Positions 43,077 through 50,876 of a stretch of DNA of 64,000 bases are shown piece after piece. This stretch comes from CAVQND01 sp964653485. GTDB taxonomy: Bacteria > Verrucomicrobiota > Verrucomicrobiia > Limisphaerales > UBA8199. The translations under genes were made by a program, and so were the position numbers. Positions within the stretch are counted from its first letter, which is position 1. Every line of letters starts with the position of its first letter. The notes beneath the pieces were generated by a model. It saw only the letters and a program-made list of their open reading frames with translations, ran no database searches and was not told the DNA's origin. Location of the stretch: contig CAZZFF010000005.1 in the NCBI GenBank assembly GCA_964653485.1, forward strand, positions 1-64,000, in the 5' to 3' direction.

Positions 43077-43319
43077 ATGTTGGCCAAGGTTTGTTCTGCT
43101 GCCGTTAGCGGCATCGAGGCGTACCCGGTCGAAGTGGAGGTCAATGCCGGGTACGGAGATGCCATTCTGGTGATCGTCGGCCTTCCCGATGCGGCGGTCG
43201 AAGAAGCGCGCGACTCGGGTGGTGGCCGGAAGGGCTTCAAACTACGCCTGCTGACTTTCGGGAACGCGGTCGCTCTCCGACGGCTGTCGATGGGGAAGAT
43301 TATACACCTTTCCCGTTGA
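43077..43319 (+). pseudogene. Truncated ComM/YifB start, copy 2
   Basis: MLAKVCSAAVSGIEAYPVEV...GYGDAILVIVGLPDAAVEEARD is nearly the same protein as copy 1 at 40876. At DNA level it differs mainly at third positions, so it is an old divergence and not a recent duplication. Similarity ends near 43215; the remaining codons (GGGRKGFKLR...) are unrelated. Only about 46 of roughly 500 residues remain. Confidence 0.8.
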
Positions 43320-43458
43320 TTACACGATTATTGGACTGACCCTTCATGGAGCGCGTGAATCCGCCCTCGCCGAGGCTACGGCGGAGAGCGGGAATCGAAC
43401 CTTCATGAACTTGCTTTCAGTTGGCAATCCTCGCTGGGATCGGATAGATTTTGAAAAC

Positions 43459-43665
43459 ATGAGTGCGAAAGAGATTCTCCTGGAAGTGGCGGAAAAACTG
43501 CCGCCGGACGCGACGCTCGCGGACGCCATTTACGAACTGGAGTTCCGGCAGGGGGTCGAGGAGGGATTGGCATCGCTGGATCGCGGCGAGCGATTTCCGT
43601 TGGAGGAGGCCCGCAAACGCATCCCGCAATCGGTTTCCAAGTATTCCTCTCCGGTGACGCGTTAA
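43459..43665 (+). CDS. Antitoxin of a ParE-type pair
   Basis: This 68-residue protein starting MSAKEILLEVAEKLPPDATL is acidic and helical, with AIYELEFRQGVEEGLASLDR and EEARKRI near the end, typical of small antitoxins that precede ParE/RelE toxins. The in-frame ATG at 43405 is an alternative start, but its first codons belong to a repeat-like sequence. The end overlaps the upstream extension of the toxin frame. Confidence 0.7.
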   Translation: MSAKEILLEVAEKLPPDATLADAIYELEFRQGVEEGLASLDRGERFPLEEARKRIPQSVSKYSSPVTR

Positions 43666-43670
43666 ATGAT

Positions 43671-43937
43671 TTGGAGCGCGTTGTCGCCTACATTGCGCCG
43701 CACAACGCCGCTGCCGCCGAGCGTCCGGGCAACCAATCGCTCGACGCTGCGCTGTCGTTGGCCTCGATGCCGGAGCGCGGGCGCGTAGTGCCAGAATTCC
43801 GGAAGACGGAGTTGCGCGAAATCATTTTCCGGTCCTATCGCATCATCTACCGAATGAACGGGGCCAGCCGGAGCCTGGAAATCATCCGGTTCTGGCACGC
43901 CGCGCGTGGGTTTCCGCACATTCCACGGGCAGGATGA
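43671..43937 (+). CDS. ParE/RelE-family toxin, start unclear
   Basis: The frame encodes LERVVAYIAPHNAAAAERPG, then ELREIIFRSYRIIYRMNGAS and IIRFWHAARGF, the ParE fold pattern with the conserved YRIIYR strand. The usual ParE N-terminal strand is present upstream in the same frame (FQVFLSGDALND, from about 43635) but has no ATG, GTG or TTG before it. The first standard start is the TTG at 43671, which would remove that strand. Either a rare start is used or a frameshift has separated it from the antitoxin's end. Confidence 0.65.
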   Translation: MERVVAYIAPHNAAAAERPGNQSLDAALSLASMPERGRVVPEFRKTELREIIFRSYRIIYRMNGASRSLEIIRFWHAARGFPHIPRAG

Positions 43938-44446
43938 GAAGCCGTAACGGAGCAGACAGAGATGAAATCCCGATTCCGAGTCGGGATTCTCTCCGTTTTC
44001 TCCTGCGTAAGTCTGACCGAATGCTTACTCACCGTAAACAATAGGGCATTGCAACCGAGCCACTTGCACCTGATTCTCGCGCATACGGAGAATACAAGGC
44101 AATATTGTCATCGTTGGCCGGCTGAACATTGCGTTCCAGAAATCGCACAACCGGGAGAATGGCACAGGTGGGGGGGCTCATGGGCGGCAGGACGGCCGAC
44201 GATGACAATATTATCTTGTATCGATGGAGAGCACATTGTCGGCGACTTCCGTGGCCTTCTGGAGGAACGCGCGGAACTGGGAAAAGGGCCGGTTGCCGAC
44301 GGCTCAATCCCAGCGCCCCTCAGCCTTGAGGAAGTCCCTCCCGTTCTGGATTTCGTACCAATCCGCGCCATTCGGCCAGGGCCCGGACGAGGGCGCCGCC
44401 GGTCACATCTTCTTTGGGCTTCCTTCCACGGCCCGAGCGTCCTAGT
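43938..44446. other. Non-coding island DNA with a long inverted repeat
   Basis: No convincing gene is seen. The region contains 29-base inverted arms at 44092-44120 and 44193-44221 (26 of 29 positions complementary) around a 72-base loop. The rest looks like decayed coding sequence in several frames. Confidence 0.5.
44092..44221. repeat. Imperfect 29-base inverted repeat
   Basis: The left arm ATACAAGGCAATATTGTCAT... and the right arm, read on the minus strand as ATACAAGATAATATTGTCAT..., share the end GGCCG and differ at three positions. The loop is 72 bases. The arm also resembles the comM stretch encoding IVIVGLP, so it could be two shuffled comM pieces in opposite orientation or the ends of a small non-autonomous element. 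Confidence 0.6.
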
Positions 44447-44638
44447 ATGGGTGAGTGTATGGAGCGACTTGTCAACAAGGCTAGCAGTTTTGCTCAGGCC
44501 GAGGCATGGGAAAGGCGGCAATACCAAAGTATGACTCCGGTCGAGAGAATGCGGGCCGCCCGGCAATTGAAGGACCGTCTCTTTCCGGGCAAGCGACCGG
44601 ATGTGCGAGAATGCCACACGCGCCGAAAAACTCAGTAG
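44447..44638 (+). CDS. Small partner protein of a nucleotidyltransferase
   Basis: This 63-residue protein (start MGECMERLVNKASSFAQAEA; ATG at 44459 is the alternative) continues with SMTPVERMRAARQLKDRLFP and ends PDVRECHTRR. Small proteins of this type commonly precede and overlap a nucleotidyltransferase-fold gene in Verrucomicrobiota, as here (28-base overlap). They may form an MNT/HEPN- or AbiE-like pair, but the function is unproven. Confidence 0.6.
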   Translation: MGECMERLVNKASSFAQAEAWERRQYQSMTPVERMRAARQLKDRLFPGKRPDVRECHTRRKTQ

Positions 44639-44859
44639 AGGCCTCCCACTTTTCTCCGGACATCCTGGAATTCATCCGGTTGCTCCAGGCTCATCAGGTA
44701 AAGTACGTCGTGGTGGGCGGCGAGGCCGTCATCTACCACGGCTATCCACGTTTCACCGGTGACGTCGACTTTTTCTTTTCTGATGCCCCGGAAAATATAC
44801 AGGCCATTTTCGCGGCCTTGCGTGAGTTGGATATAAAAGTGCCACAACTCTTCCGGTGA
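44611..44859 (+). pseudogene. Nucleotidyltransferase-fold protein cut by a transposase remnant
   Basis: The start MPHAPKNSVEASHFSPDILE continues with LLQAHQVKYVVVGGEAVIYHGYPRFT and GDVDFFF, the GG...D-x-D signature of minimal/AbiEii-like nucleotidyltransferases. Similarity stops at about 44817, where the reverse complement of a transposase begins; the last residues (KVPQLFR) are transposase antisense. About half of the expected length is missing. Confidence 0.75.
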
Positions 44860-45197
44860 ATGACCCGAGACGATGTTGCTGCGCAAAAGGTAACGGCCTT
44901 CCCGTTTGCGCGCCTCCCGCAGCTTGTCTTTGCGCAGGCTGAAAGAGAGCTGCGCTGTCTTGGGTGCCACGGCCGTTTCCATCAAGCGGGCCGCGGTCGG
45001 AAAATCGTGCAGTGCCGCCCCCAACTTCTTGAGCAGTTCATCGCGCTTGAGCTCCATCTGCCGTAGTTGCTTGAGCCGTTTGCAAAGCCCTTTGAGCTGG
45101 CGCCGGCGCATGGCCCGTTCCTTACTCACCCGGTCCTGGCTCTGGGCCAGCACATACAACTCCTTGTCTTCGGTCAGCAGCTTGACCCCTCCCCGGA
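44818..45197 (-). pseudogene. IS4/IS1634-type transposase fragment
   Basis: The minus-strand frame reads GVKLLTEDKELYVLAQSQDR...MRRRQLKGLCKRLKQL, then KREGRYLLRSNIV and PEELWHFYIQLTQ. This is a middle segment of a DDE transposase of the IS1634/IS4 group. Both ends are missing: it begins abruptly at about 45197, 8 bases before the permease stop, and ends at the nucleotidyltransferase junction. No terminal inverted repeats are visible. Confidence 0.75.
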
Positions 45198-45204
45198 AGG
45201 CTCA

Positions 45205-46455
45205 TCATTCATAGCGGAGCGCTTCAATTGGATCCAACCCGGCGGCTTTGCTGGCTGGGTAAAATCCGAAGAATATCCCGATCACTGAACTGACGCCAAA
45301 GGCCAGAAGGATGGAACCGGTGGAGACAACCGCTTTAAAATCCGCCACCATGCCCACCAGTCTTGAGGCGCCCACGCCCGCAAGCACTCCGATAAGGCCA
45401 CCCAGGAGGCTTAGAGTGATCGCTTCGATGAGGAACTGCAGCCGGATGTCGCCGGGCTGCGCTCCAACGGCAATGCGAATGCCGATCTCGCGGGTGCGTT
45501 CGGTCACACTCACCAACATGATATTCATGATGCCGATGCCGCCGACCAGCAGCGAAATGCCGGCAATCGCCCCAAGCAGGAGGGTGATGATCCTGGAGAT
45601 GGAGCCGACCGTGTCCGCGATTTCCTTCTGGTTGAAGATGTTGAAATCGTCATCCTTCTCTGCGGTCAGGCGATGACGCTGGCGAAGCAGGCTCGTGATT
45701 TGTTGCTGGGCCGCCTCCATGCGGGCGGCGCTGCCGACCTGGAGGTTGATCGAACGCAGGTATTTCTCGCCCGTAAGGCGTTTCATGGCCGTGGTGTAAG
45801 GGATGATGATCCGGTCGTCCTGGTTCTGCCCGCCCATGCCCGCGCCCTTGCTTTCCAGCAATCCGATGATAACGAACGGGATATTCTTCACCCGCACAGC
45901 CTGGCCGACCGGGTTGAGCGGCCCAAACAACTCATTGGCGGTCTTGGAGCCGATGATCGCGACTTTTGCCGCGGCTCGCACCTCCCGCTCGGTAAACATG
46001 GCACCGGAAGCCAGCTTCCAGTCGCGAATCTTCAGATAGTCCGGGGACTCTCCGGTGATGGTGGTGGACCAGTTGCGCCCATTGGCGATGGCTTGGGCGG
46101 TGCTGGACACCTCGGGGCTGACCGCCACCACATCCGTCACCTCGCGGGCAATGGCATCCGCGTCAGCCAAGGTGATCGTGCTGGCGCTGCCCAAGCCGGT
46201 GTTCACACCGCCCGAGCGCCGGCTGCCGGCAAATACGCTCAGCAGGTTCCGGCCAAGAGCGGCGACCTGGGACTCGATGCGCGCCTGCGCCCCGTTGCCC
46301 ACGGCGACCATGGCGACTACGGAAGCCACCCCGATAATGATCCCGAGGGCCGTAAGGGTTGAACGCAGCTTGTTACGGCGCAGGGCGCGCAGCGCGATCA
46401 GCGCCGTCAAGGCCGGCCGGAGGAGGAACGTCCAAAGGTATCTGGCAAGGAGCAT
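45205..46455 (-). CDS. MacB-type ABC exporter permease
   Basis: This 416-residue protein has the MacB/FtsX topology. One N-terminal helix (LRSTLTALGIIIGVASVVAMVAVG) is followed by a large periplasmic domain (about 60-285) with SPEVSSTAQAIA. Three C-terminal helices complete it, with GGIGIMNIMLVSVTERTREIGIRIAVGA, the family signature. It works by mechanotransmission with a separate ATPase, encoded next to it with a 3-base gap. Substrates could be peptides, lipids or antibiotics. Confidence 0.93.
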   Translation of the reverse strand: MLLARYLWTFLLRPALTALIALRALRRNKLRSTLTALGIIIGVASVVAMVAVGNGAQARIESQVAALGRNLLSVFAGSRRSGGVNTGLGSASTITLADADAIAREVTDVVAVSPEVSSTAQAIANGRNWSTTITGESPDYLKIRDWKLASGAMFTEREVRAAAKVAIIGSKTANELFGPLNPVGQAVRVKNIPFVIIGLLESKGAGMGGQNQDDRIIIPYTTAMKRLTGEKYLRSINLQVGSAARMEAAQQQITSLLRQRHRLTAEKDDDFNIFNQKEIADTVGSISRIITLLLGAIAGISLLVGGIGIMNIMLVSVTERTREIGIRIAVGAQPGDIRLQFLIEAITLSLLGGLIGVLAGVGASRLVGMVADFKAVVSTGSILLAFGVSSVIGIFFGFYPASKAAGLDPIEALRYE

Positions 46456-46458
46456 AGG

Positions 46459-47235
46459 TCAGGCGAGTTGGGCGCGTTTTTGGGCCTGGTCAAGCGCGGC
46501 TAGTTCCTGCGGGGCGAAGCGGCGATTCTCGGTAGGTGTATCGCTGATAACCTGGCCGTCGCGCATCACTACCATCCGTTTGCAGTAAGCGGCAACGTCC
46601 AGTTCGTGAGTCACCATCACGATAGTAATGCCGGAGTCGTTGAGGTCCTGGAACAGGCCCATGATTTCAATGCTGGTGCGGGTATCCAGATTGCCGGTCG
46701 GCTCATCGGCAAGGACCAGCTCCGGCCGGTTGACCAGGGCACGGGCGATGGCGATCCGCTGCTGCTGCCCGCCGGACAACTGGCTCGGGTGGTGCCCCAG
46801 ACGGTTACCTAAACCCACTTTCTCGAGCGCTCCCACCGCGCGCTGTCGCCGCTCGTGCAAGGAGATGAGCGGATGGGTGTAGAACATTGGCAATTCGACG
46901 TTTTCCAGCGAGGAGGTCCGGGCCAGCAGGTTGAAACCCTGGAACACAAAACCCAGTTTACGATTCCGCAGGACCGCCAGTTGCTTGCGGTTGAGCCCGG
47001 CAACGGCAGCGCCGTCCAGGACGTAGCTCCCCTCTGTGGGTCGGTCCAGGCAGCCAAGAATATTCATGAGCGTGGATTTGCCCGAGCCGCTGGCGCCCAT
47101 GATCGCCACGAATTCTCGGCAACGAACGTCCAAATTGACGCTCCGCACCGCCTTCACTTCGACCTCTCCCGTCCGGTAGATCTTGGATAGGTCGCGTAGT
47201 TGAATGAGTGGGGCGCTGTTGCTCTGTGTGCTCAT
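46459..47235 (-). CDS. MacB/LolD-type ABC transporter ATPase
   Basis: This 258-residue ATP-binding protein has LIQLRDLSKIYRTGEVEVKA and Walker A IMGASGSGKSTLMNILG. It has the signature LSGGQQQRIAIARAL and Walker B LVLADEPTGNLD, followed by the switch His in VMVTHELDVAAYC. The sequence is of the MacB/LolD subgroup. It overlaps the adaptor gene by 4 bases (ATGA) and powers the permease encoded downstream. Confidence 0.95.
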   Translation of the reverse strand: MSTQSNSAPLIQLRDLSKIYRTGEVEVKAVRSVNLDVRCREFVAIMGASGSGKSTLMNILGCLDRPTEGSYVLDGAAVAGLNRKQLAVLRNRKLGFVFQGFNLLARTSSLENVELPMFYTHPLISLHERRQRAVGALEKVGLGNRLGHHPSQLSGGQQQRIAIARALVNRPELVLADEPTGNLDTRTSIEIMGLFQDLNDSGITIVMVTHELDVAAYCKRMVVMRDGQVISDTPTENRRFAPQELAALDQAQKRAQLA

Positions 47236-48380
47236 GGGGCCTGAGGAGGCGGGCCGCCGAAGCTGCCGGGCTTAGCGCCGCCAGACAAGGTTGCGGTGAC
47301 CAGCGGGGTGCCCTCGGTCACACCCGACAAGACCTCCGTGTCCACCCCGTCGCTCAAGCCGACTTTGACGATGAGGGGGGTGAGCCTCGGGCCCGCGGGA
47401 CCAACCGTATAGACCAGACGCTGGCCGTGATCGAGCTCCGCCGGCGGGGTTTGTTGAAACAGCGCACCCTCAGGCGGGGTGTAACGGAGGGCGGCGTTGG
47501 GGATCTTCACCACATTCGTGCGCGCCGAGACGAGGATGGAAACATCGGCCGTCATGCCGGGAAAGAGCTTTTGTTGGGGATTGTCCACCGTGATCATGGT
47601 CTCGTAGGTCACCACGTTCTGGGTCGTGGTCGGCGCCCGGCGAACCTGGCTCACCTGCCCGTGAAAAACCTCGTCTGGAAACGCATCCACGCCGAAGTTC
47701 GCCGCCTGGCCATCCCGCACTTGGCCGATGTCCGCCTCGGAGACGGCGGCGCTGATGTTCATCTTGGTGATGTCCTGGGCAATGGTGAAGAGCACCGGTG
47801 TGCTCATGGCGGCGATGACCGTCTGGCCGACGTCCACCTTGCGGGAGATCACGATTCCGTCCACCGGGGCCGTGATCTTGCAGTAGCCCAAGTTGGCCTT
47901 CGCGCTCTCGACCGCCGCTTCCTTGATGATGACCAGGGCCTCCGCTTGAGCCAGTTCGGCGGTGGCCTGGTCCAAATCCAATTGAGATGCGGCCTTCTTG
48001 GGCACCAGGATCTTCTTCCGTTCCAGGTTCTGTCGCTTGAGCGTGACATCCGCCCGAGCGCTGGCCAGGTCGCCCTCAGCCTGACGCAGGGCGGCGGCAT
48101 AGACCGTCGTATCGATTTCCGCCACGAGCTGGCCCTTCTTCACCGGCGAGTTGAAGTCGGCGTAAAGGGCGACGATTTTGCCCGATACCTGGCTGCCGAC
48201 GTCCACGCTGACGACGGCGCTCAGCGACCCGCTGGCGGTGACGTGCATTACGATATTGCCTCGCGAGGCTGGCGAGGTGCCATATTTGCGAGGGAGGCCC
48301 CCGGGCGGTCTGCACCCGGAGCTAATGATGAGTGCCGCCACGATCGTCGGCAGGGACTTGAGTTTCATAAAGCGTCTCAT
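47232..48380 (-). CDS. MacA-like periplasmic adaptor (membrane fusion protein)
   Basis: This 382-residue protein has an N-terminal signal or anchor (LPTIVAALIISSGCRPPGG) with an imperfect lipobox. A barrel-sandwich half motif (VGSQVSGKIVALYADFNSPVKKGQLVAEID) is followed by an alpha-hairpin coiled coil (about 100-175). The second half motif is ITAPVDGIVISRKVDVGQTV, and then a beta-barrel and membrane-proximal domain. It links the MacB-like pump to the outer membrane channel. It overlaps the genes on both sides by 4 bases. Confidence 0.93.
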   Translation of the reverse strand: MRRFMKLKSLPTIVAALIISSGCRPPGGLPRKYGTSPASRGNIVMHVTASGSLSAVVSVDVGSQVSGKIVALYADFNSPVKKGQLVAEIDTTVYAAALRQAEGDLASARADVTLKRQNLERKKILVPKKAASQLDLDQATAELAQAEALVIIKEAAVESAKANLGYCKITAPVDGIVISRKVDVGQTVIAAMSTPVLFTIAQDITKMNISAAVSEADIGQVRDGQAANFGVDAFPDEVFHGQVSQVRRAPTTTQNVVTYETMITVDNPQQKLFPGMTADVSILVSARTNVVKIPNAALRYTPPEGALFQQTPPAELDHGQRLVYTVGPAGPRLTPLIVKVGLSDGVDTEVLSGVTEGTPLVTATLSGGAKPGSFGGPPPQAP

Positions 48381-49861
48381 TGCCAGCCTCCGCCGAGCGC
48401 CTTGTAGAGCGAGATCTGGCCGTCGAGTTTATTGAATTGGCTCTGGAGGAGGTTTTGCTGCGCGCTGTAAAGATCCTGCTGGGCGGACAGGACATTCAGA
48501 TAGGTATCCTCCCCCTGCCGATAGCGCGCGTTGGCCAGTTCGAAGCGGCGCTGCTGAGCGGCGATTAGCGTCGTTTGCTCCCGAATCTGTTGTCCGTAGG
48601 TATCGACCGCCACCAGCGCATCGGCCACTTCACGGAAGGCGGTCTGGATGGCTTTCTCGTAATTGGCCACTTCGATGCGGGCGGCCACCCGGCCGGCGTC
48701 AAGGTCGGCGCGGTTCTTGCCCCCGGTGAAGATCGGAATGGTGATCTGCGGCGAGAAACTCCATACGCCGGTGCCGGAGCCGAATAATTGCGAAAGCTGG
48801 GAACTGGTGGTGCCTATCGAGCCGGTGAAGGTGATCACGGGGAAAAAGGCGGCGCGTAGAGCGCCGATATTAGCGTTGGCCGCCTTTAGAGTATGCTCCT
48901 CTTCGAGTATGTCCGGCCGGCGCTGCACCAGCTCGGAGGGCAATCCCGCCGGGACCTCGGTGAGGAGGTTGGTGTCGTTGAAGGACCTCGGCGCCGGCAG
49001 GTCGGCGGGGAGAGGCCGGCCGACGAGCAGGACCAGGTAATTCAGCGCTTGGGCCCTCTGCCGCTCGTAAGTGTGCATGTTGATTTTGGCGGTCTGCACC
49101 TGTCCTTCCGCCGTGCGCAAATCCAACTCACTGGCCGCTCCGGCATCAAAGGTGGCTTGGTTGAGATCGTAGGATTCCTGAACCGCCGCCAGCGTTTGTC
49201 GGGCCAGTTCGAGTTGCTCTTGGGCCTGGCGCAGGGTGAAGTATTGGGCGGCGATTTCGGAGACCAGCAGGATTTGGGCGCTACGCTGGGCCTCCACGGT
49301 AGCGAAGTACTTCTCGAGTGCCTGGTGATTCAGGCTGCGCACGCGGCCAAAGAGGTCAACTTCGTACGAGGTTGTGCCCAGGCTGGCGCTCCACTGGGCC
49401 GACGTAAAAGACGCGGTTCCACCGGAGACGCCGCTCCCCTGGGGAAACCCGGTCAGTGAAGACTGGGAGCGGGCATAACTGCCGCTGGCATCCACGGTGG
49501 GGAACAGCGACGACCGGGTGACGCGGTACTGGGCGCGGCTTTGTTCGACGCTGAGCACGGCCACCTTGAAATCCCGGTTGTTCGCCAGTGCCAGTTCGAT
49601 CAGCTTCCGCAGGCGTTCCTCGGCAATGAAGTGGCGCCAGGCAATGTCCGCGGCGTCTCGTTCCCGGGTCGTGTTAACCCCCGGATACCGCCCGGCCACG
49701 GGCGCAGGAGGACGTTCGTACTTGGGAATCATCGTGCAACCCGACGCTAGAAGGACGAAGCTGAAAAAAGCGACCTGGCGTAAGGTCCTTGCTGCCCCAC
49801 ACGGTAAAACCCCGCTGGCGGCTTGGTGGCCTGCGTCGGCGGCTATCACGACTGGTTTCAT
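48377..49861 (-). CDS. TolC-like outer membrane efflux lipoprotein (NodT type)
   Basis: This 494-residue protein has a lipoprotein signal (FSFVLLASGCTMIPKY, lipid on the Cys). It then has the two outer-membrane-efflux repeats with long helices (LALANNRDFKVAVLSVEQSRAQYRV, and ARYRQGEDTYLNVLSAQQDLYSAQQ). The central LVGRPLPADLP motif and the ELVQRRPDILEEEHTLKAAN motif are typical of NodT-family channels. It is the first gene of the exporter operon. ATG at 49861 was chosen; earlier codons add a non-signal extension. The 253-base gap upstream should hold the operon promoter. Confidence 0.93.
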   Translation of the reverse strand: MKPVVIAADAGHQAASGVLPCGAARTLRQVAFFSFVLLASGCTMIPKYERPPAPVAGRYPGVNTTRERDAADIAWRHFIAEERLRKLIELALANNRDFKVAVLSVEQSRAQYRVTRSSLFPTVDASGSYARSQSSLTGFPQGSGVSGGTASFTSAQWSASLGTTSYEVDLFGRVRSLNHQALEKYFATVEAQRSAQILLVSEIAAQYFTLRQAQEQLELARQTLAAVQESYDLNQATFDAGAASELDLRTAEGQVQTAKINMHTYERQRAQALNYLVLLVGRPLPADLPAPRSFNDTNLLTEVPAGLPSELVQRRPDILEEEHTLKAANANIGALRAAFFPVITFTGSIGTTSSQLSQLFGSGTGVWSFSPQITIPIFTGGKNRADLDAGRVAARIEVANYEKAIQTAFREVADALVAVDTYGQQIREQTTLIAAQQRRFELANARYRQGEDTYLNVLSAQQDLYSAQQNLLQSQFNKLDGQISLYKALGGGWQ

Positions 49862-50114
49862 GGTCAGACGAATGCTCAGTATGTTTGTTCTGGGGCAATC
49901 TGGATCGCTTTCGACCGGCCGACGTCCGATTTGGAACAAAAAGGCGGGAAGTCGGTGCAAACTGCCGAAAATGTGGCATGAATCCTGGCGGTTCCTTGCT
50001 GGGAAAATGAGTCCGAGGACAACCCTGAGACCTCACACTGGCTCCCGGCCTGACCGAAGCACCGAGCGGTTAATGAAACCCTGGTCGGCCTGGGCGGTTG
50101 CGGTCTCGGGTGCG

Positions 50115-50876
50115 CTAGTGAAATTCCAGCCGTTGCTGGATTTCCCGAAGCGGGCGCGTGGTGGGAAAGCACTTTCCGTTCTTGAGCACGATGACGCTCT
50201 CGCCCTTGAACATCGGCTGCAGCTCCCGGACTCGGTCGAGGTTGACGATCACCGATCGGCTGATCCGCAAGAAGCGGTCCGGTGGCAGGCTGGATTCGAG
50301 GGAACTCATCGTCTCCCGCAGGACATGGTTTTCCTTGCCGACCTGGACCACGGCATACTTGCCGGCCGCCTCGATAGCATCGATTTCCTCCACGTCGACG
50401 AAGAGAACTTTGTCCGGGGTCTTGATGGCCAGCCGGTTAAGGTAGGCGGGCGCCATCGGGCGCTCGTCCAGCAATTCCAGGAGCCCGCGGGCCGCAGCAC
50501 CCGCCTGCCTGTTGGCGATGAGTTCGCGGGCCCGCTGGATGGCTTCTTTGAAGCGATCGGGTTTGAACGGCTTCAACAGGTAATCGAGCGCATGCGCGTC
50601 AAACGCTCGCAGCGCATGCTCGTCATAGGCGGTCGTAAAAATCACCACCGGCAGCCGTTCCCGGGGAACTCTCCGCAACACCTCGAACCCGTCCATCTCC
50701 GGCATTTGGACATCCAGAAAGAGCAAGTCCGGTTTGATCGCTTCGAGCTGCTCAACCGCAGCGATGCCGTCCTCGCACTCGCCGGCGACCTCGAGGTCGG
50801 CCTCTTCGCTCAACAGGAGGCGGACACGTTGGCGCGCCAAGGGTTCGTCGTCCACAATCAGCGATCGGATCTTCAT
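50115..50876 (-). CDS. LytTR-family response regulator
   Basis: This 253-residue protein has a receiver domain (SLIVDDEPLARQRVRLLL, phospho-acceptor D55 in LLFLDVQMPEMDGF, TAYDEHALRAFDAHALDYLLKPF). A C-terminal LytTR DNA-binding domain (about 147-250) has IDAIEAAGKYAVVQVG and FLRISRSVIVNLDRV. LytTR domains bind direct repeats upstream of targets. Its gene overlaps the sensor gene by 4 bases. The exporter genes 253 bases downstream are the likely target. Confidence 0.95.
   Translation of the reverse strand: MKIRSLIVDDEPLARQRVRLLLSEEADLEVAGECEDGIAAVEQLEAIKPDLLFLDVQMPEMDGFEVLRRVPRERLPVVIFTTAYDEHALRAFDAHALDYLLKPFKPDRFKEAIQRARELIANRQAGAAARGLLELLDERPMAPAYLNRLAIKTPDKVLFVDVEEIDAIEAAGKYAVVQVGKENHVLRETMSSLESSLPPDRFLRISRSVIVNLDRVRELQPMFKGESVIVLKNGKCFPTTRPLREIQQRLEFH

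Noticed and set aside
43375..43400. tRNA-Ser-like 3' end on the minus strand (GGTTCGATTCCCGC then TCTCCGCC)
   Set aside because: The T-arm-like and acceptor-like parts are present, but no D-arm, anticodon arm or matching 5' acceptor was found upstream. It may be repeat-derived or a tRNA scar.
43962..44534. 190-codon frame across the inverted repeat
   Set aside because: It runs through both arms and into the small nucleotidyltransferase-partner gene in another frame. Its composition is irregular.
49862..50114. Possible small gene between the exporter and the regulator
   Set aside because: Frames are short and unstructured. The region is better read as the exporter promoter and the LytTR target region.
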